The notes under the pieces are model-generated. The model worked only from the letters and a program-made list of their open reading frames with translations. It was not told the DNA's origin and did not search any database. From Shewanella corallii (GTDB lineage Bacteria > Pseudomonadota > Gammaproteobacteria > Enterobacterales > Shewanellaceae), in the NCBI RefSeq assembly GCF_023349125.1, contig NZ_JAKIKT010000006.1:186001-250000 (forward strand): a DNA stretch of 64,000 nucleotides, read 5' to 3'. Positions 19,471 through 28,558 of this stretch are shown one piece after another (position 1 is the first letter of the stretch; every line of letters begins with the position of its first letter). The position numbers and the translations under genes are program-made.

Positions 19471-20097
19471 TTATTCTTCTGTTGATTCGGGTTCGAAGCG
19501 ATACAGGCGATAGCACACCTGGCCTGCGGTTTTCTCTTTCAGCTGGTGCCAATCAGCTGGGATAGGCAAGGCCTGTAACTCTGATTCGGTTTCCACATAG
19601 ATAAGCGCATCAGGTTTCAGCCAGTTGTGAGCCGCCAGTGCTTTGATGCTGTTCTCTGCCAGCCCTTTTCTGAACGGCGGATCGATAAAGATGATATCGA
19701 AACCCTCGCCTGAAGCTGGGTCCTGACGTGCAGCCTGTCCCTTTGGCCCCTGTGCCAGCAGATGCAGGCTGTCACCGGCAACCACATCGGCATGTTCACA
19801 TTTCAGGGTTTTCAGGTTGTTCTGCAGTTGCACCACGGCACTTTTTTGCAGCTCAAAAACTCTGGCATAGGCAGCATAACGAGACAAAGCTTCCATCGCC
19901 AATGCGCCACTGCCACCAAAGCAGTCCAACACACGGGCACCAGACAGTTCGCCACTCAGCCAGTTAAACAGCGTCTCTCTGACTCTGTCTGTTGTCGGGC
20001 GTAAGCCCTCAAGATCCTGGATCGGCAAACGGCGGGAACGCCACTGTCCTGCAATGATTCTTACCTGGCCACTGCCTGGTCGATTTCTGGCCATCAT
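19471..20097 (-). CDS. rsmD: 16S rRNA (guanine966-N2)-methyltransferase RsmD
   Basis: Cytoplasmic SAM-dependent methyltransferase acting on G966 of 16S rRNA during 30S assembly. The 208 residues (E. coli 198) show the RNA-contacting start VRIIAGQWRSRRLP, the RPTTDRVRETLFNWL block, SAM motif I (VLDCFGGSGALAMEAL) and the catalytic motif IIFIDPPF. The frame extends upstream to 20310 without family similarity, so the tandem ATG at 20097/20094, with a G-rich ribosome site, is taken as the start. It is divergent from ftsY across about 250 bases, the usual arrangement in gammaproteobacteria. Confidence 0.9.
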   Translation of the reverse strand: MMARNRPGSGQVRIIAGQWRSRRLPIQDLEGLRPTTDRVRETLFNWLSGELSGARVLDCFGGSGALAMEALSRYAAYARVFELQKSAVVQLQNNLKTLKCEHADVVAGDSLHLLAQGPKGQAARQDPASGEGFDIIFIDPPFRKGLAENSIKALAAHNWLKPDALIYVETESELQALPIPADWHQLKEKTAGQVCYRLYRFEPESTEE

Positions 20098-20347
20098 GCC
20101 CCCGTGATTTTGCCTGAAGAAAGAAAGTGGTAGACTATGCAGCCTCCTGCCCAGCCGGCAATTTGACCTCGACAAAAACGGGTCTGCAGCTGGTTTAAGG
20201 GGCGCTATTTTACATGAACTGAGGGTGGCGGGGGAGTCCCTGTGGCCCTTGGTTTGGCTGTTTAATCCGGAGAATGGCAACTTGAGCCGTTTCCGCGTTA
20301 GGCAGCGCAATCACTGAATTACAACTCCTTGAGTATTGGTAGCACAC

Positions 20348-22267
20348 ATGGCAAAGAAAGGTTTTTTTTCCTGGTTCCGCAGAGATAAATCAAAAGAAGA
20401 AGACAAAGCTGCGGAGCTTGCTGCACAGCAGGCTGCTGAGGAAGCTGCCCGTCTGAAGGCAGAGGAAGAGGCTGCGCGCCAGGAAGCTGAGGCAGAAGCC
20501 CAGCGCCAGGCCGAAGAAGAGGCACGTCTGGCGGCTGAAGCCGAAGCTCAACGTCAGGCAGAAGAAGCGGCACGTTTGGCAGCTGAAGCAGAAGCCCGGC
20601 GTCAGGCTGAAGAAGCGGCACGTTTGCAAGCTGAGGCCGAAGCTCAACGTCAGGCTGAAGAAGCTGCACGTTTGCAAGCTGAGGCAGAAGCCCAGCGTCA
20701 GGCTGAAGAAGCGGCACGCTTGCAAGTGGAGGCAGAAGCTCATCGCCAGGCCGAAGAAGCTGCACGTTTGGCAGCAGAGGCAGAAGCCTTGAAGGCTGAA
20801 GAAGCCGCCAGACTGCAAGCGGAAATAGCGGCTGAGCAGTCACGTTTGGAGGCTGAAGAGCAGGCTCGTATTGAAGCTGAACGGCAGCAGGCGTTAGCTG
20901 CCGAAGCTGCACGTATCGAGCAGGAGCGCATTGAAGCTCAGGCTCGTGAAATGGCAGAAGCAGAAGCTCGCCGCCAGGCTGAAGAAGCTGCACGTCTGCA
21001 GGCTGAGGCAGAAGCTCAGCGTCAGGCCGAAGAAGCGGCACGTTTAGAGGCTGAAGCAGAAGCCCAGCGTCAGGCAGAAGAAGCAGCACGTTTGCAGGCT
21101 GAAGTGGAAGCCCAGCGTCAGGCCGAAGAAGCGGCACGTTTAGAGGCTGAAGCGGAAGCCCAGCGTCAGGCCGAAGAAGCTGCGCGTTTGGCCGCTGAAG
21201 CGGAAGCTCAGCGTCAGGCAGAAGAAGCGGCACGTTTAGAGGCTGAAGCAGAAACTCAGCGTCAGGTTGAAGAGGAAGCAGCCCGCCAGCAAGCGGAGCA
21301 GGCAGAAGTTCAGCCAGAACCGCAGGAAAAGCCGGTTAAAGAGGGCTTCTTTGCCCGCTTGAAACGTGGCCTGATGCGCACCAGTGAGAACATCGGCAGT
21401 GGCTTCGCCAGCCTGTTCCGTGGCAAGAAGATCGATGACGATCTGTTTGAGGAGCTGGAAGAGCAACTGCTGATCGCCGATGTGGGCGTGGAAACTACCA
21501 CCAAGCTGATCAATAACCTGACTGACCATGCCAGCCGTAAGCAGTTAAAAGATGCAGAAGCCCTGTATGAACTGCTGCGTAAAGAGATGCATGACACTAT
21601 CGAACCTGTGGATGTGCCTTTGGTGCCGGACAATGCCAATGGCCCGTTTGTGATCCTTATGGTGGGGGTAAATGGTGTGGGTAAGACAACCACCATTGGC
21701 AAACTGGCCAAGCAATATCAGCGTGAAGGCAAGTCTGTCATGTTGGCTGCCGGTGACACCTTCCGTGCTGCTGCAGTGGAGCAGCTGCAGGTCTGGGGTC
21801 AGCGTAATGATATCCCTGTGATTGCCCAGCACACAGGTGCAGACAGTGCCTCAGTACTGTTTGACGCGCTGCAAGCTGCAAAAGCCCGTAACGTTGATGT
21901 TTTGATTGCAGATACCGCCGGTCGTCTTCAGAACAAGAGCCATCTGATGGAAGAGCTGAAGAAGGTGGTCAGGGTAATGAAGAAGCTGGATCCGGATGCA
22001 CCACACGAAGTGATGCTGACTCTGGACGCCAGCACAGGCCAGAACGCCATCAGTCAGGCACAGCTGTTCCAGGAAGCGGTTGGCGTGACAGGTATCAGTA
22101 TCACCAAGCTGGATGGTACGGCCAAAGGCGGGGTGATCTTTGCGATTGCCGATAAGTTTGGTATTCCTATTCGTTATATCGGTGTGGGTGAGCAGATTGA
22201 TGATCTGCGTCAGTTCAACGCCAAAGACTTTATCGACGCGCTATTCAGCCACGACAAGGAACAGTAA
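20348..22267 (+). CDS. ftsY: Signal recognition particle receptor FtsY with a long repetitive N-terminal domain
   Basis: GTPase that docks SRP-ribosome complexes at the inner membrane. The 639-residue product starts with a short basic amphipathic segment (MAKKGFFSWFRRDK). A very long Ala/Glu/Arg/Gln-rich acidic domain of about 300 residues follows, with a 16-residue repeat, and then the NG domain (about 335-639). NG motifs include VNGVGKTTTIGKLA (P-loop), DTFRAAAVEQL, ADTAGRLQ and TKLDGTAKGG. E. coli FtsY is 497 residues; the excess is entirely in the repeat. The ATG at 20348 is chosen over an upstream TTG because it begins the conserved basic segment. It heads ftsY-ftsE-ftsX, with ftsE starting seven bases later. 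Confidence 0.95.
   Translation: MAKKGFFSWFRRDKSKEEDKAAELAAQQAAEEAARLKAEEEAARQEAEAEAQRQAEEEARLAAEAEAQRQAEEAARLAAEAEARRQAEEAARLQAEAEAQRQAEEAARLQAEAEAQRQAEEAARLQVEAEAHRQAEEAARLAAEAEALKAEEAARLQAEIAAEQSRLEAEEQARIEAERQQALAAEAARIEQERIEAQAREMAEAEARRQAEEAARLQAEAEAQRQAEEAARLEAEAEAQRQAEEAARLQAEVEAQRQAEEAARLEAEAEAQRQAEEAARLAAEAEAQRQAEEAARLEAEAETQRQVEEEAARQQAEQAEVQPEPQEKPVKEGFFARLKRGLMRTSENIGSGFASLFRGKKIDDDLFEELEEQLLIADVGVETTTKLINNLTDHASRKQLKDAEALYELLRKEMHDTIEPVDVPLVPDNANGPFVILMVGVNGVGKTTTIGKLAKQYQREGKSVMLAAGDTFRAAAVEQLQVWGQRNDIPVIAQHTGADSASVLFDALQAAKARNVDVLIADTAGRLQNKSHLMEELKKVVRVMKKLDPDAPHEVMLTLDASTGQNAISQAQLFQEAVGVTGISITKLDGTAKGGVIFAIADKFGIPIRYIGVGEQIDDLRQFNAKDFIDALFSHDKEQ
20400..21300 (+). repeat. 48-bp tandem repeat inside ftsY
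   Basis: About a dozen imperfect in-frame copies encode a 16-residue unit of the type AQRQAEEAARLxAEAE. They fall in two blocks (about 20480-20800 and 20960-21270) around a less regular stretch. The unit predicts a long charged helix or coiled coil. Copies differ mostly at synonymous positions or by Ala/Gln/Glu swaps. Slippage or unequal recombination is the likely source. Confidence 0.85.
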
Positions 22268-22274
22268 CAAAGCC

Positions 22275-22961
22275 ATGATTCGCTTTGAGCAGGTAAGCAA
22301 GGTCTACCCGGGTGGGCAGAAAGCGCTGACAGATGTCAGTTTTCACCTCAAGCAGGGAGAAATGGCATTTTTAACCGGTCACTCAGGGGCCGGTAAGAGT
22401 ACCCTGCTCAAACTCATGACTGTGATTGAGCGGCCAAGTGCCGGCAAAGTGTGGATTAATGGCCACAATATTGCTGACATCAGCCGCAACCAGGTGCCCT
22501 ATCTGCGCCGTCATATCGGCATGATCTTCCAGAACCACCATCTGTTGATGGACAAGAGCGTATTTGACAACGTGGCTTTGCCATTGGTTATCGAAGGCTT
22601 TTCTCTGGGGGAGATTCGCAAGCGGGTGGATGGTGCGCTGGATATGGTTGGCCTGTATGGTAAAGACAAGCACTCGCCTGTCATGCTGTCCGGCGGTGAG
22701 CAGCAACGTGTGGGTATCGCCCGCGCGATTGTGAACAAGCCTCCCTTGCTGCTGGCGGATGAGCCAACAGGTAACCTGGATCCCAAGCTCTCCATGGATA
22801 TTCTGCGTTTGTTTGAAACCTTCAACGATGCGGGTACCAGTGTGCTTATCGCCACCCACGATCTGGGGCTGATTGCCCGGATGAAGTACCGAACTCTGAC
22901 ACTCAAGCAGGGTCGTATGTTGGGTGCCAATGAACTGGAGCCGGCTGGACCGGGATATTGA
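22275..22961 (+). CDS. ftsE: Cell division ATP-binding protein FtsE
   Basis: ABC-type ATPase that works with FtsX at the divisome to activate periplasmic peptidoglycan hydrolases. The 228 residues contain Walker A GHSGAGKST, the ABC signature LSGGEQQR, Walker B LLLADEPTG and the switch His in ATHD. A much longer open frame begins at 22140 inside ftsY, but the ATG at 22275 (MIRFEQVSKVYPGG) is the family start. It lies seven bases after the ftsY stop and ten bases before ftsX. Confidence 0.95.
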   Translation: MIRFEQVSKVYPGGQKALTDVSFHLKQGEMAFLTGHSGAGKSTLLKLMTVIERPSAGKVWINGHNIADISRNQVPYLRRHIGMIFQNHHLLMDKSVFDNVALPLVIEGFSLGEIRKRVDGALDMVGLYGKDKHSPVMLSGGEQQRVGIARAIVNKPPLLLADEPTGNLDPKLSMDILRLFETFNDAGTSVLIATHDLGLIARMKYRTLTLKQGRMLGANELEPAGPGY

Positions 22962-22971
22962 GGATACAGGG

Positions 22972-23934
22972 ATGAGCCAGCCGCAACTCAATCGCAGTAA
23001 GCTGCCATTTACCGGCAGAATCGTGATGTTCTTTATCCGTCATATCCAGCAGGCGATGGCGAGTATGGGAGAGCTTTGGCGCAACCCTGTCTCGTCCATT
23101 ATGACCATGGCCGTATTGGGAGTGAGCCTCAGCTTACCGGCCGCCCTGCAGGTACTGGTGAAGAATGCCGAATCCATTACCCGCAGCTGGGAAAGCGCCG
23201 CGCAAATTTCCCTGTTTATTGATGAGGGACGCAGCGAACAGGCGATTCAAAGTCTGATCACTCGCATCAAGGTGTTCCCGGAAGTCGCTGATGTCAGTTA
23301 CGTCAGCCGGGATCAGGCGCTGGAAGAGTTTCAGACCCTGTCCGGCTTTGGTGATGCTCTCTCTTATCTGGATCGTAATCCACTGCCTGCGGTAGTGATG
23401 GTTACCCCGACCAACCGATACTCCAGCCCTGAAGGAGCAAGGGAACTGCTGCAAAAACTGCAGCAACAGCCTGAAGTCAGCTTTGGCCGACTGGATATCG
23501 AGTGGCTGGAACGTTTACAGGCGGTAGTGAGTTTATTGGAGCGTACTGTCTCAGCCGTGGCTGCTCTGCTGATATTGGCCGTAGTGCTGATTATTGGTAA
23601 CACCATACGACTGGCGATTATGAACCGTCGTACCGAAATTGAAGTCATGAAACTGGTGGGGGCTACCGAGGGCTTTATTCAGCGTCCCTTCCTTTATACC
23701 GGTATCTGGTACGGTGTGATTGGCGGTGTGCTGGCCTGGATTATTATCAACTTGCTGGTCTGGTATCTGGACGGTGCGCTTGCGGAACTCCTCGGGCTGT
23801 ATGGCAGTCAGATGTCCATGCAAGCGCTGTCGTTTAATGAGTTACTGCAGTTGGTGGGGGTTGCATCCTTCCTGGGATGGCTGGGCTCATATATTTCGGT
23901 TCGCCAGCATTTAAGAGCGATTGAGCCCCAGTAA
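22972..23934 (+). CDS. ftsX: Cell division protein FtsX
   Basis: Inner-membrane partner of FtsE. The 320 residues have the typical four-segment layout: a cytoplasmic N-terminus, a first membrane segment (about 41-60, MTMAVLGVSLSLPAAL), a large periplasmic domain that in E. coli contacts EnvC, and three C-terminal membrane segments ending with the family tail FLGWLGSYISVRQHLRAIEP. The ATG at 22972 has GAGG upstream; the frame also opens at 22924 within ftsE, which is less likely. Last gene of ftsYEX, followed by the rpoH promoter region. Confidence 0.93.
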   Translation: MSQPQLNRSKLPFTGRIVMFFIRHIQQAMASMGELWRNPVSSIMTMAVLGVSLSLPAALQVLVKNAESITRSWESAAQISLFIDEGRSEQAIQSLITRIKVFPEVADVSYVSRDQALEEFQTLSGFGDALSYLDRNPLPAVVMVTPTNRYSSPEGARELLQKLQQQPEVSFGRLDIEWLERLQAVVSLLERTVSAVAALLILAVVLIIGNTIRLAIMNRRTEIEVMKLVGATEGFIQRPFLYTGIWYGVIGGVLAWIIINLLVWYLDGALAELLGLYGSQMSMQALSFNELLQLVGVASFLGWLGSYISVRQHLRAIEPQ

Positions 23935-24033
23935 CAACTGCTTACCAAATGCTGTCTTGTCAGCTGGTGTGCTGACAGCGTGAAGATGCGGATGAACTTT
24001 GGTTTACACAGAGCAGATGTGGTGCCGGTGAAG

Positions 24034-24062
24034 TTGACAGCGGCCACTAATTCAACGATAGT
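24034..24062 (+). promoter_or_regulatory. Candidate sigma-70 promoter of rpoH
   Basis: TTGACA (24034-24039), a 17-base spacer and GATAGT (24057-24062) lie about 100 bases upstream of the rpoH start. A GAACTT at 23994 followed after 16 bases by GATG resembles half of a sigma-E promoter, as known for rpoH in E. coli, but its -10 is poor. By-eye matches only. Confidence 0.45.
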
Positions 24063-24164
24063 TCAGCTGCATGAATTGTTGCAAAAAGCATCAATTGGCA
24101 GGCTCTAGCGAGCTTGGGCTGGTCTAACTTAGCCTAAAACAACGATTTTTTTACAGGAGCGTGA

Positions 24165-25034
24165 ATGACTGAACAAACGCAATCAATGGCACTGATGGTT
24201 CCTCAGGGGAGCGCCAGTCTCGATGCTTATATCCAATCGGTAAACAGTATTCCTGTTCTCGATGCCGAGGAAGAGTATCGTTTCGCCAAGCGTTTGCAGG
24301 AAACAGGTGACCTGCAGGCGGCAAAGATGTTGATTATGTCCCACCTGAGATTCGTTGTGCATGTAGCCAAAGGTTACTCAGGTTATGGACTGCCACAGGC
24401 CGATTTGATTCAGGAAGGTAATATCGGCCTGATGAAGGCGGTAAAGCGTTTCGACCCTGAAGTGGGTGTACGTCTGGTCTCATTTGCCGTGCATTGGATT
24501 AAAGCTGAAATCCACGAATACGTGCTGAAAAACTGGCGTATTGTTAAAGTCGCGACCACCAAGGCGCAGCGCAAGCTATTCTTCAACCTGCGTAAAGCCA
24601 AGAAGCGCCTGGGTTGGTTTACCGACGATGAAGTGTCCATGGTGGCCGAAAACCTCGGCGTGTCCAAACAGGATGTCACCGAGATGGAATCCCGTATGTC
24701 GGCTCAGGATCCCGCGTTTGATCTGGCCAGTGACAATGATGATGATTCCAATGACTTCGCCCCGGCACTGTATCTGGAAGACCACTCTTCTGATATCGCA
24801 GCCCAGGTCGAGAATGACAACTGGGAAAACGACTCTCAGACTCGTCTGTTGTCTGCTATCAAGACACTGGATGAGCGCAGTCAGTATATTCTGCAGACCC
24901 GCTGGCTGGACGAAAACAAGGCCACATTGCAGGAACTGGCAGATAAATATCAGGTGTCAGCTGAGCGAATTCGTCAGCTGGAGAAGAACGCCATGAACAA
25001 GCTGAAACAGCAGCTGTGTCTGGAATCTTTCTGA
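24165..25034 (+). CDS. rpoH: RNA polymerase heat-shock sigma factor RpoH (sigma-32)
   Basis: Alternative sigma factor that directs transcription of chaperone and protease genes. The 289 residues contain region 2 ([53 protein letters not shown]), the RpoH-specific box [10 protein letters not shown] and a region 4 helix-turn-helix ([20 protein letters not shown]). Length and N-terminus match E. coli RpoH (284). The ATG has GGAG seven bases upstream. It follows ftsX by about 230 bases with its own promoter candidates and is closed by a strong terminator. Confidence 0.96.
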   Translation: MTEQTQSMALMVPQGSASLDAYIQSVNSIPVLDAEEEYRFAKRLQETGDLQAAKMLIMSHLRFVVHVAKGYSGYGLPQADLIQEGNIGLMKAVKRFDPEVGVRLVSFAVHWIKAEIHEYVLKNWRIVKVATTKAQRKLFFNLRKAKKRLGWFTDDEVSMVAENLGVSKQDVTEMESRMSAQDPAFDLASDNDDDSNDFAPALYLEDHSSDIAAQVENDNWENDSQTRLLSAIKTLDERSQYILQTRWLDENKATLQELADKYQVSAERIRQLEKNAMNKLKQQLCLESF

Positions 25035-25050
25035 TAACCTCTATTTAAAA

Positions 25051-25080
25051 CAAAGCCCGCTGATGCGGGCTTTGTTGTTT
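25051..25080. terminator. Terminator after rpoH
   Basis: A 10-bp perfect stem CAAAGCCCGC / GCGGGCTTTG with a TGAT loop is followed by TTGTTT. It also lies 60 bases past the convergent menE stop and may act on both strands. Confidence 0.85.
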
Positions 25081-25139
25081 CTGGCGTCTGCTGTCGTATT
25101 ACCTGTATATACAAGTTACGACTGAATGAGAATTTGGGG

Positions 25140-26615
25140 CTATTCAGCCAGGTTAAACTGAGCCCTGACCGCCGCAATAACCTGTTTGCGGTTTACCTTA
25201 AGTCCGGTTGGCTGCTCTTGCTCAGGCCAGGGGAAGCAGGCTCTGGGGCGTTTAAATCTGGCAATCTGCTCAGCCACAAACTCATCCAGCTTATGCTGAT
25301 CCGGTAACTCCCCCTTGATAACAGCCACAGGCAAGCAGCCAAACTCCTGATCAGCCACTGGGAACACCAGGGCATCCTCTACACCGGGGAAGCGTTTCAG
25401 TACAGCTTCTACCTCTTCCGGCTGCAGATTTTCGCCGCCGCACACAAACATATTGTCGCTGCGCCCTGTGATATGCAGATTACCCTTGTTATCCCAATAG
25501 CCCCTGTCCCGGGTGCAGAACCAGCCATCTTGGTCTATTGACAACTGGAGCTGTTCACCAGCTTCGCCTTGTTTGTCTGTGGTTAAGTAGCCGCAGAACA
25601 GGGTATCGCCTTTAACCCAAATCTCGCCGTTGCGGATCTCCAGCTCCCGGCCTGGCAGCAACTTACCACTACTGCCATCTCCCAGCGCTTTACCAGTAGT
25701 TATCTGGGAAGCCATCTCAGTCATGCCATAACTGGTGAATGCCGGGATCCCCATGTCGGCCAGCTTGTCGAGCAAAGGCTGGGGAATGGCGCCGCCACCC
25801 AGCAACAGGGTTTTGCTGTACTGCAGACTGCCGCTGTGGTGCTGCAGCAGGCGCTGCAATTGAGTCGACACCAGGGACACATGAGTGACCTTGTTGGTTA
25901 TCAATTGCTGGGGTAGAGATTGGCCCTCGGTGGCAAACACCACGCAGGCTGTGGCCAGCGCGCAACGATTGAATATCGCCAGTCCACCTATATGAAACAG
26001 GGGTAATGAGGCCAGCCATCTGTCGCCGCTGTTGAGCGAGATCAGCGAGGCCGAACCCTTAGCACTGGCGATGTGCTGACTCAGGCAGTGGACGGCGGCC
26101 TTCGGCGTACCGCTGGAGCCTGAAGTGAAGATGATATTGGCCCGGGTATCCGGATCTATTTGAGGAACAGTCTCAGCAGGCGGTAGTTCACTTTTTGCAC
26201 TGAAATTTAAGTCAGTCAGTGGTTCTGGTGAAAGTGTGTGTTTACTTTCCGTGCTGTCCAGAAGCTTGCTGTCATCACTCCACAGATGGCGAATATTGTA
26301 CTGCTGTAGCAAAGCCAATATCTGGGTCTGAGGAAATTTTGGCGAGATGGGGCAGAACAGCAAGCCCAGATCGATACACGCCCAATAGAGCATCAGCGCT
26401 TCCGGCCTGTTACTGCAAATAACCCCAAGTTTGTCGCCAGTTGTTAACCCCTTCTCGGTCAGCTGTTGCCCCAGCGCAAGTACATGCTCACTCAGTTGCT
26501 GATAACTCAGCTCCAGCTCACCACACTTAATCGCCAGTGAGTCAGGGGCTGTCAGGGCTGCCAGATGCAGTGGCGACACCTTGTTGGGCAAAGTGGTGGG
26601 CACAGTGCTGACCAT
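25140..26615 (-). CDS. menE: 2-succinylbenzoate-CoA ligase MenE
   Basis: Acyl-CoA synthetase that activates o-succinylbenzoate to its CoA thioester in menaquinone synthesis. The 491 residues of the ANL superfamily show the P-loop IIFTSGSSGTPKAAVH, the A5 motif TSYGMTEMAS, CTRDRGYWDNKGNLHITGRSDN cut short here as the A7-A8 region (GRSDN hinge) and a C-terminal catalytic lysine context (GLKVNRKQV). The ATG at 26615 overlaps the stop of the upstream menH-menC gene as TGATG, which indicates translational coupling; an in-frame GTG four codons earlier is the alternative. Last gene of the menD-menHC-menE operon. Confidence 0.92.
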   Translation of the reverse strand: MVSTVPTTLPNKVSPLHLAALTAPDSLAIKCGELELSYQQLSEHVLALGQQLTEKGLTTGDKLGVICSNRPEALMLYWACIDLGLLFCPISPKFPQTQILALLQQYNIRHLWSDDSKLLDSTESKHTLSPEPLTDLNFSAKSELPPAETVPQIDPDTRANIIFTSGSSGTPKAAVHCLSQHIASAKGSASLISLNSGDRWLASLPLFHIGGLAIFNRCALATACVVFATEGQSLPQQLITNKVTHVSLVSTQLQRLLQHHSGSLQYSKTLLLGGGAIPQPLLDKLADMGIPAFTSYGMTEMASQITTGKALGDGSSGKLLPGRELEIRNGEIWVKGDTLFCGYLTTDKQGEAGEQLQLSIDQDGWFCTRDRGYWDNKGNLHITGRSDNMFVCGGENLQPEEVEAVLKRFPGVEDALVFPVADQEFGCLPVAVIKGELPDQHKLDEFVAEQIARFKRPRACFPWPEQEQPTGLKVNRKQVIAAVRAQFNLAE

Positions 26616-28558
26616 CAGGCGTTCCACTCCCGTACCAGCGTCAGATCAGCCTGTAGCAGCGTGGGCTTATCTGCCAGAGGCTCAATCAAGCCCTGGGTAA
26701 AGGCAGACAGAGTGTCGACTCCCGGAGATTCCTGTGGCGTCAGCCAGGCGGCAATCCGACCAATATCGGCGATTCCCTGTGAGCTTTCCAACGCGCTGCT
26801 CAGAATACAGCGCACCCCATGGGAGTCGGCCGTGAGTATCAACTCACTCAGACGATAGAGGCTGCCGATTAGCATGGGTTTGAGCACCAGCGCAGTCAGT
26901 CCCTCTGTGGCGGCGAATTCATAGTCCGGATCGTTCAGGGTTTCGTCCAGCGCGTAAAGTAAGCCTGTGGCTTGATAAACAGCGGGATTGTCCGCCGGAT
27001 CGGCGCAAGGCTCTTCAATATACTCGATGGCATCCAGTGGTAAACAGGCGCAGAAATCTATCGCCTGCTCCAGACTGAATGCCCGATTGGCATCCAGACG
27101 CAGTTTGAGTCTGGGATTGGCGGCCAGGATTTGATGAATCAGCTCAATCTCCTGCGCCATCGGCAGTTGTCCCACCTTCACTTTAACGCTGTGCAGCTGT
27201 GGCGGCAGAGCTGAGACTCTGGCTCTGACCTCAGCACCAACGGCTTGAATATCCTGACTGGCCGTTTCTTTATCGAAGTAGACCAGAGGAATCTCCACCT
27301 GTGGAATCCTCACCTCCGGCAGTTGCGCTGTCAGCTTGGCTGCCAGCAGGCTAAGGCCCAGCGCGGCACTGGGAAAGGGGCTCTCATCTGCCAGTTGCAG
27401 CAGTTGTTGATAACTCTGTCCCGGCAAGGATGCCAGTTTACTTTGCAGATAGTCAGTTACCTGCTGCAGAGACTCGCGGCTGAAGCCAGTCAGGGGATTT
27501 GCGTCAACATCCACGCCTGACAGGGGCGCGATCTCACTGTGGAAGGTCTCGCCCATCTGATTGCTGATACTCAGCAGCAAGCCCTGTCTGTTGTCTATGC
27601 GGGCCGCGCCGACGGGCAAGCTGGGCTGCAAAGGGATTTGATAACGGTATAGCGAGACTGTGCTGATCCGTTGCGCCTCTGTTGGTTCATGCCCCGATTG
27701 CTGAGGTTGAACTTCATGCTGTGCGCCATGGGTGGCATCCATTGTCATTCTTATCTGCTCCATGATGGCATCGGCGAGCAGCGCGGGCTGCTCAATATGA
27801 ACATTGTGGCCTGCGTCCCTGATGTTTAGTTTGCATAGCCTGCTTTGGCTGGCCCAGCTGTCGGCGAGGGCGGAGAATTTAGTGTCTCTCTCTCCGGCAA
27901 AAAACCAAACCGGACAACCAAGCCTGGTGGGCAACTGCCACATATCCTGTTGCAGCGCCAGAGAGGTGGCCCGGTAGCAATTCACCAGAGCCTGAGGGTT
28001 TGCATGGCGACGTTTGGCTACCAGAGCCTGTCTTTGACTGTCAGAGAGGTCGGCAAACACAGGTTGTTGATACCAGTCCTGAAGTACCTCTTCCAGTTGA
28101 CTACTCTCCAGTCGATTAGCCCAGGCGTTATCATTGATGGCCCTGGCATCTTTCTCCTGCTGAGTCAGCAAACCCGGATGACAGGATTCCAGCATCAGAG
28201 CTTTGAGTCGGGTGGGAGCAGTTTGATTCAGGCGGTTGGCCAAATGCAGCGCCACCCGGCCCCCAAGGGAATAACCCAGCAGAGAAAACTCATGAATGCC
28301 GTGGCTGTCCAGCGTGCTGATAATCAGATCGGCACAGGTATCGAAACCCGGCGTCGGCAGCCTGAATTGCTCGCTGTTGCCATGACCGGGAAGATCAACA
28401 CACAGGCAGTGAAAGTCAGGTGTCAGCAAAGGCAGCAAGGGTTGCCAGTCATCGGCATTGCCCAGAAAGCCATGAAGCAGCACCAGAGCCGGCAGCGAAG
28501 GATCGCCATGTCGACTCAGCGCCAGTCCTGACCCGGTTGCCGTCAGCTCTTTGCTCAC
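26615..28558 (-). CDS. menH-menC: Fused MenH-MenC: SHCHC synthase / o-succinylbenzoate synthase
   Basis: One uninterrupted 647-residue frame carries two consecutive menaquinone enzymes. Residues about 1-270 are the alpha/beta hydrolase MenH: oxyanion region [12 protein letters not shown], nucleophile elbow GYSLGG, acid GERDTKF and catalytic His [10 protein letters not shown]. After a linker of about 30 residues rich in Gln/His, residues about 300-647 are the enolase-superfamily MenC: the KVKVG lysine, metal ligands in [13 protein letters not shown] and ALDET, and the second lysine in VLKPMLIG. All key residues of both enzymes are kept. The start is a GTG that overlaps the menD stop (GTGA). 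In related genomes I recall two separate adjacent genes in this order. A methionine in the linker could allow separate MenC translation. Confidence 0.88.
   Translation of the reverse strand: MSKELTATGSGLALSRHGDPSLPALVLLHGFLGNADDWQPLLPLLTPDFHCLCVDLPGHGNSEQFRLPTPGFDTCADLIISTLDSHGIHEFSLLGYSLGGRVALHLANRLNQTAPTRLKALMLESCHPGLLTQQEKDARAINDNAWANRLESSQLEEVLQDWYQQPVFADLSDSQRQALVAKRRHANPQALVNCYRATSLALQQDMWQLPTRLGCPVWFFAGERDTKFSALADSWASQSRLCKLNIRDAGHNVHIEQPALLADAIMEQIRMTMDATHGAQHEVQPQQSGHEPTEAQRISTVSLYRYQIPLQPSLPVGAARIDNRQGLLLSISNQMGETFHSEIAPLSGVDVDANPLTGFSRESLQQVTDYLQSKLASLPGQSYQQLLQLADESPFPSAALGLSLLAAKLTAQLPEVRIPQVEIPLVYFDKETASQDIQAVGAEVRARVSALPPQLHSVKVKVGQLPMAQEIELIHQILAANPRLKLRLDANRAFSLEQAIDFCACLPLDAIEYIEEPCADPADNPAVYQATGLLYALDETLNDPDYEFAATEGLTALVLKPMLIGSLYRLSELILTADSHGVRCILSSALESSQGIADIGRIAAWLTPQESPGVDTLSAFTQGLIEPLADKPTLLQADLTLVREWNA

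Noticed and set aside
20319..21233. Long minus-strand frame (304 residues) opposite ftsY
   Set aside because: It is the mirror of the 48-base repeat; periodic GC-rich codons keep the antisense frame open and its translation is a low-complexity Leu/Pro repeat.
20400..21300. Regularly spaced repeat resembling a CRISPR array
   Set aside because: Units are contiguous, in frame and coding within ftsY; there are no unique spacers.
22140..22274. 45-residue extension of FtsE
   Set aside because: It overlaps the end of ftsY in another frame; the conserved FtsE start is at 22275.
26615..28558. MenH-MenC as two genes joined by a sequencing error
   Set aside because: The linker is in frame, both halves are complete, and the upstream GTGA and downstream TGATG overlaps are normal. 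No sign of an error, though re-sequencing would be the final proof.
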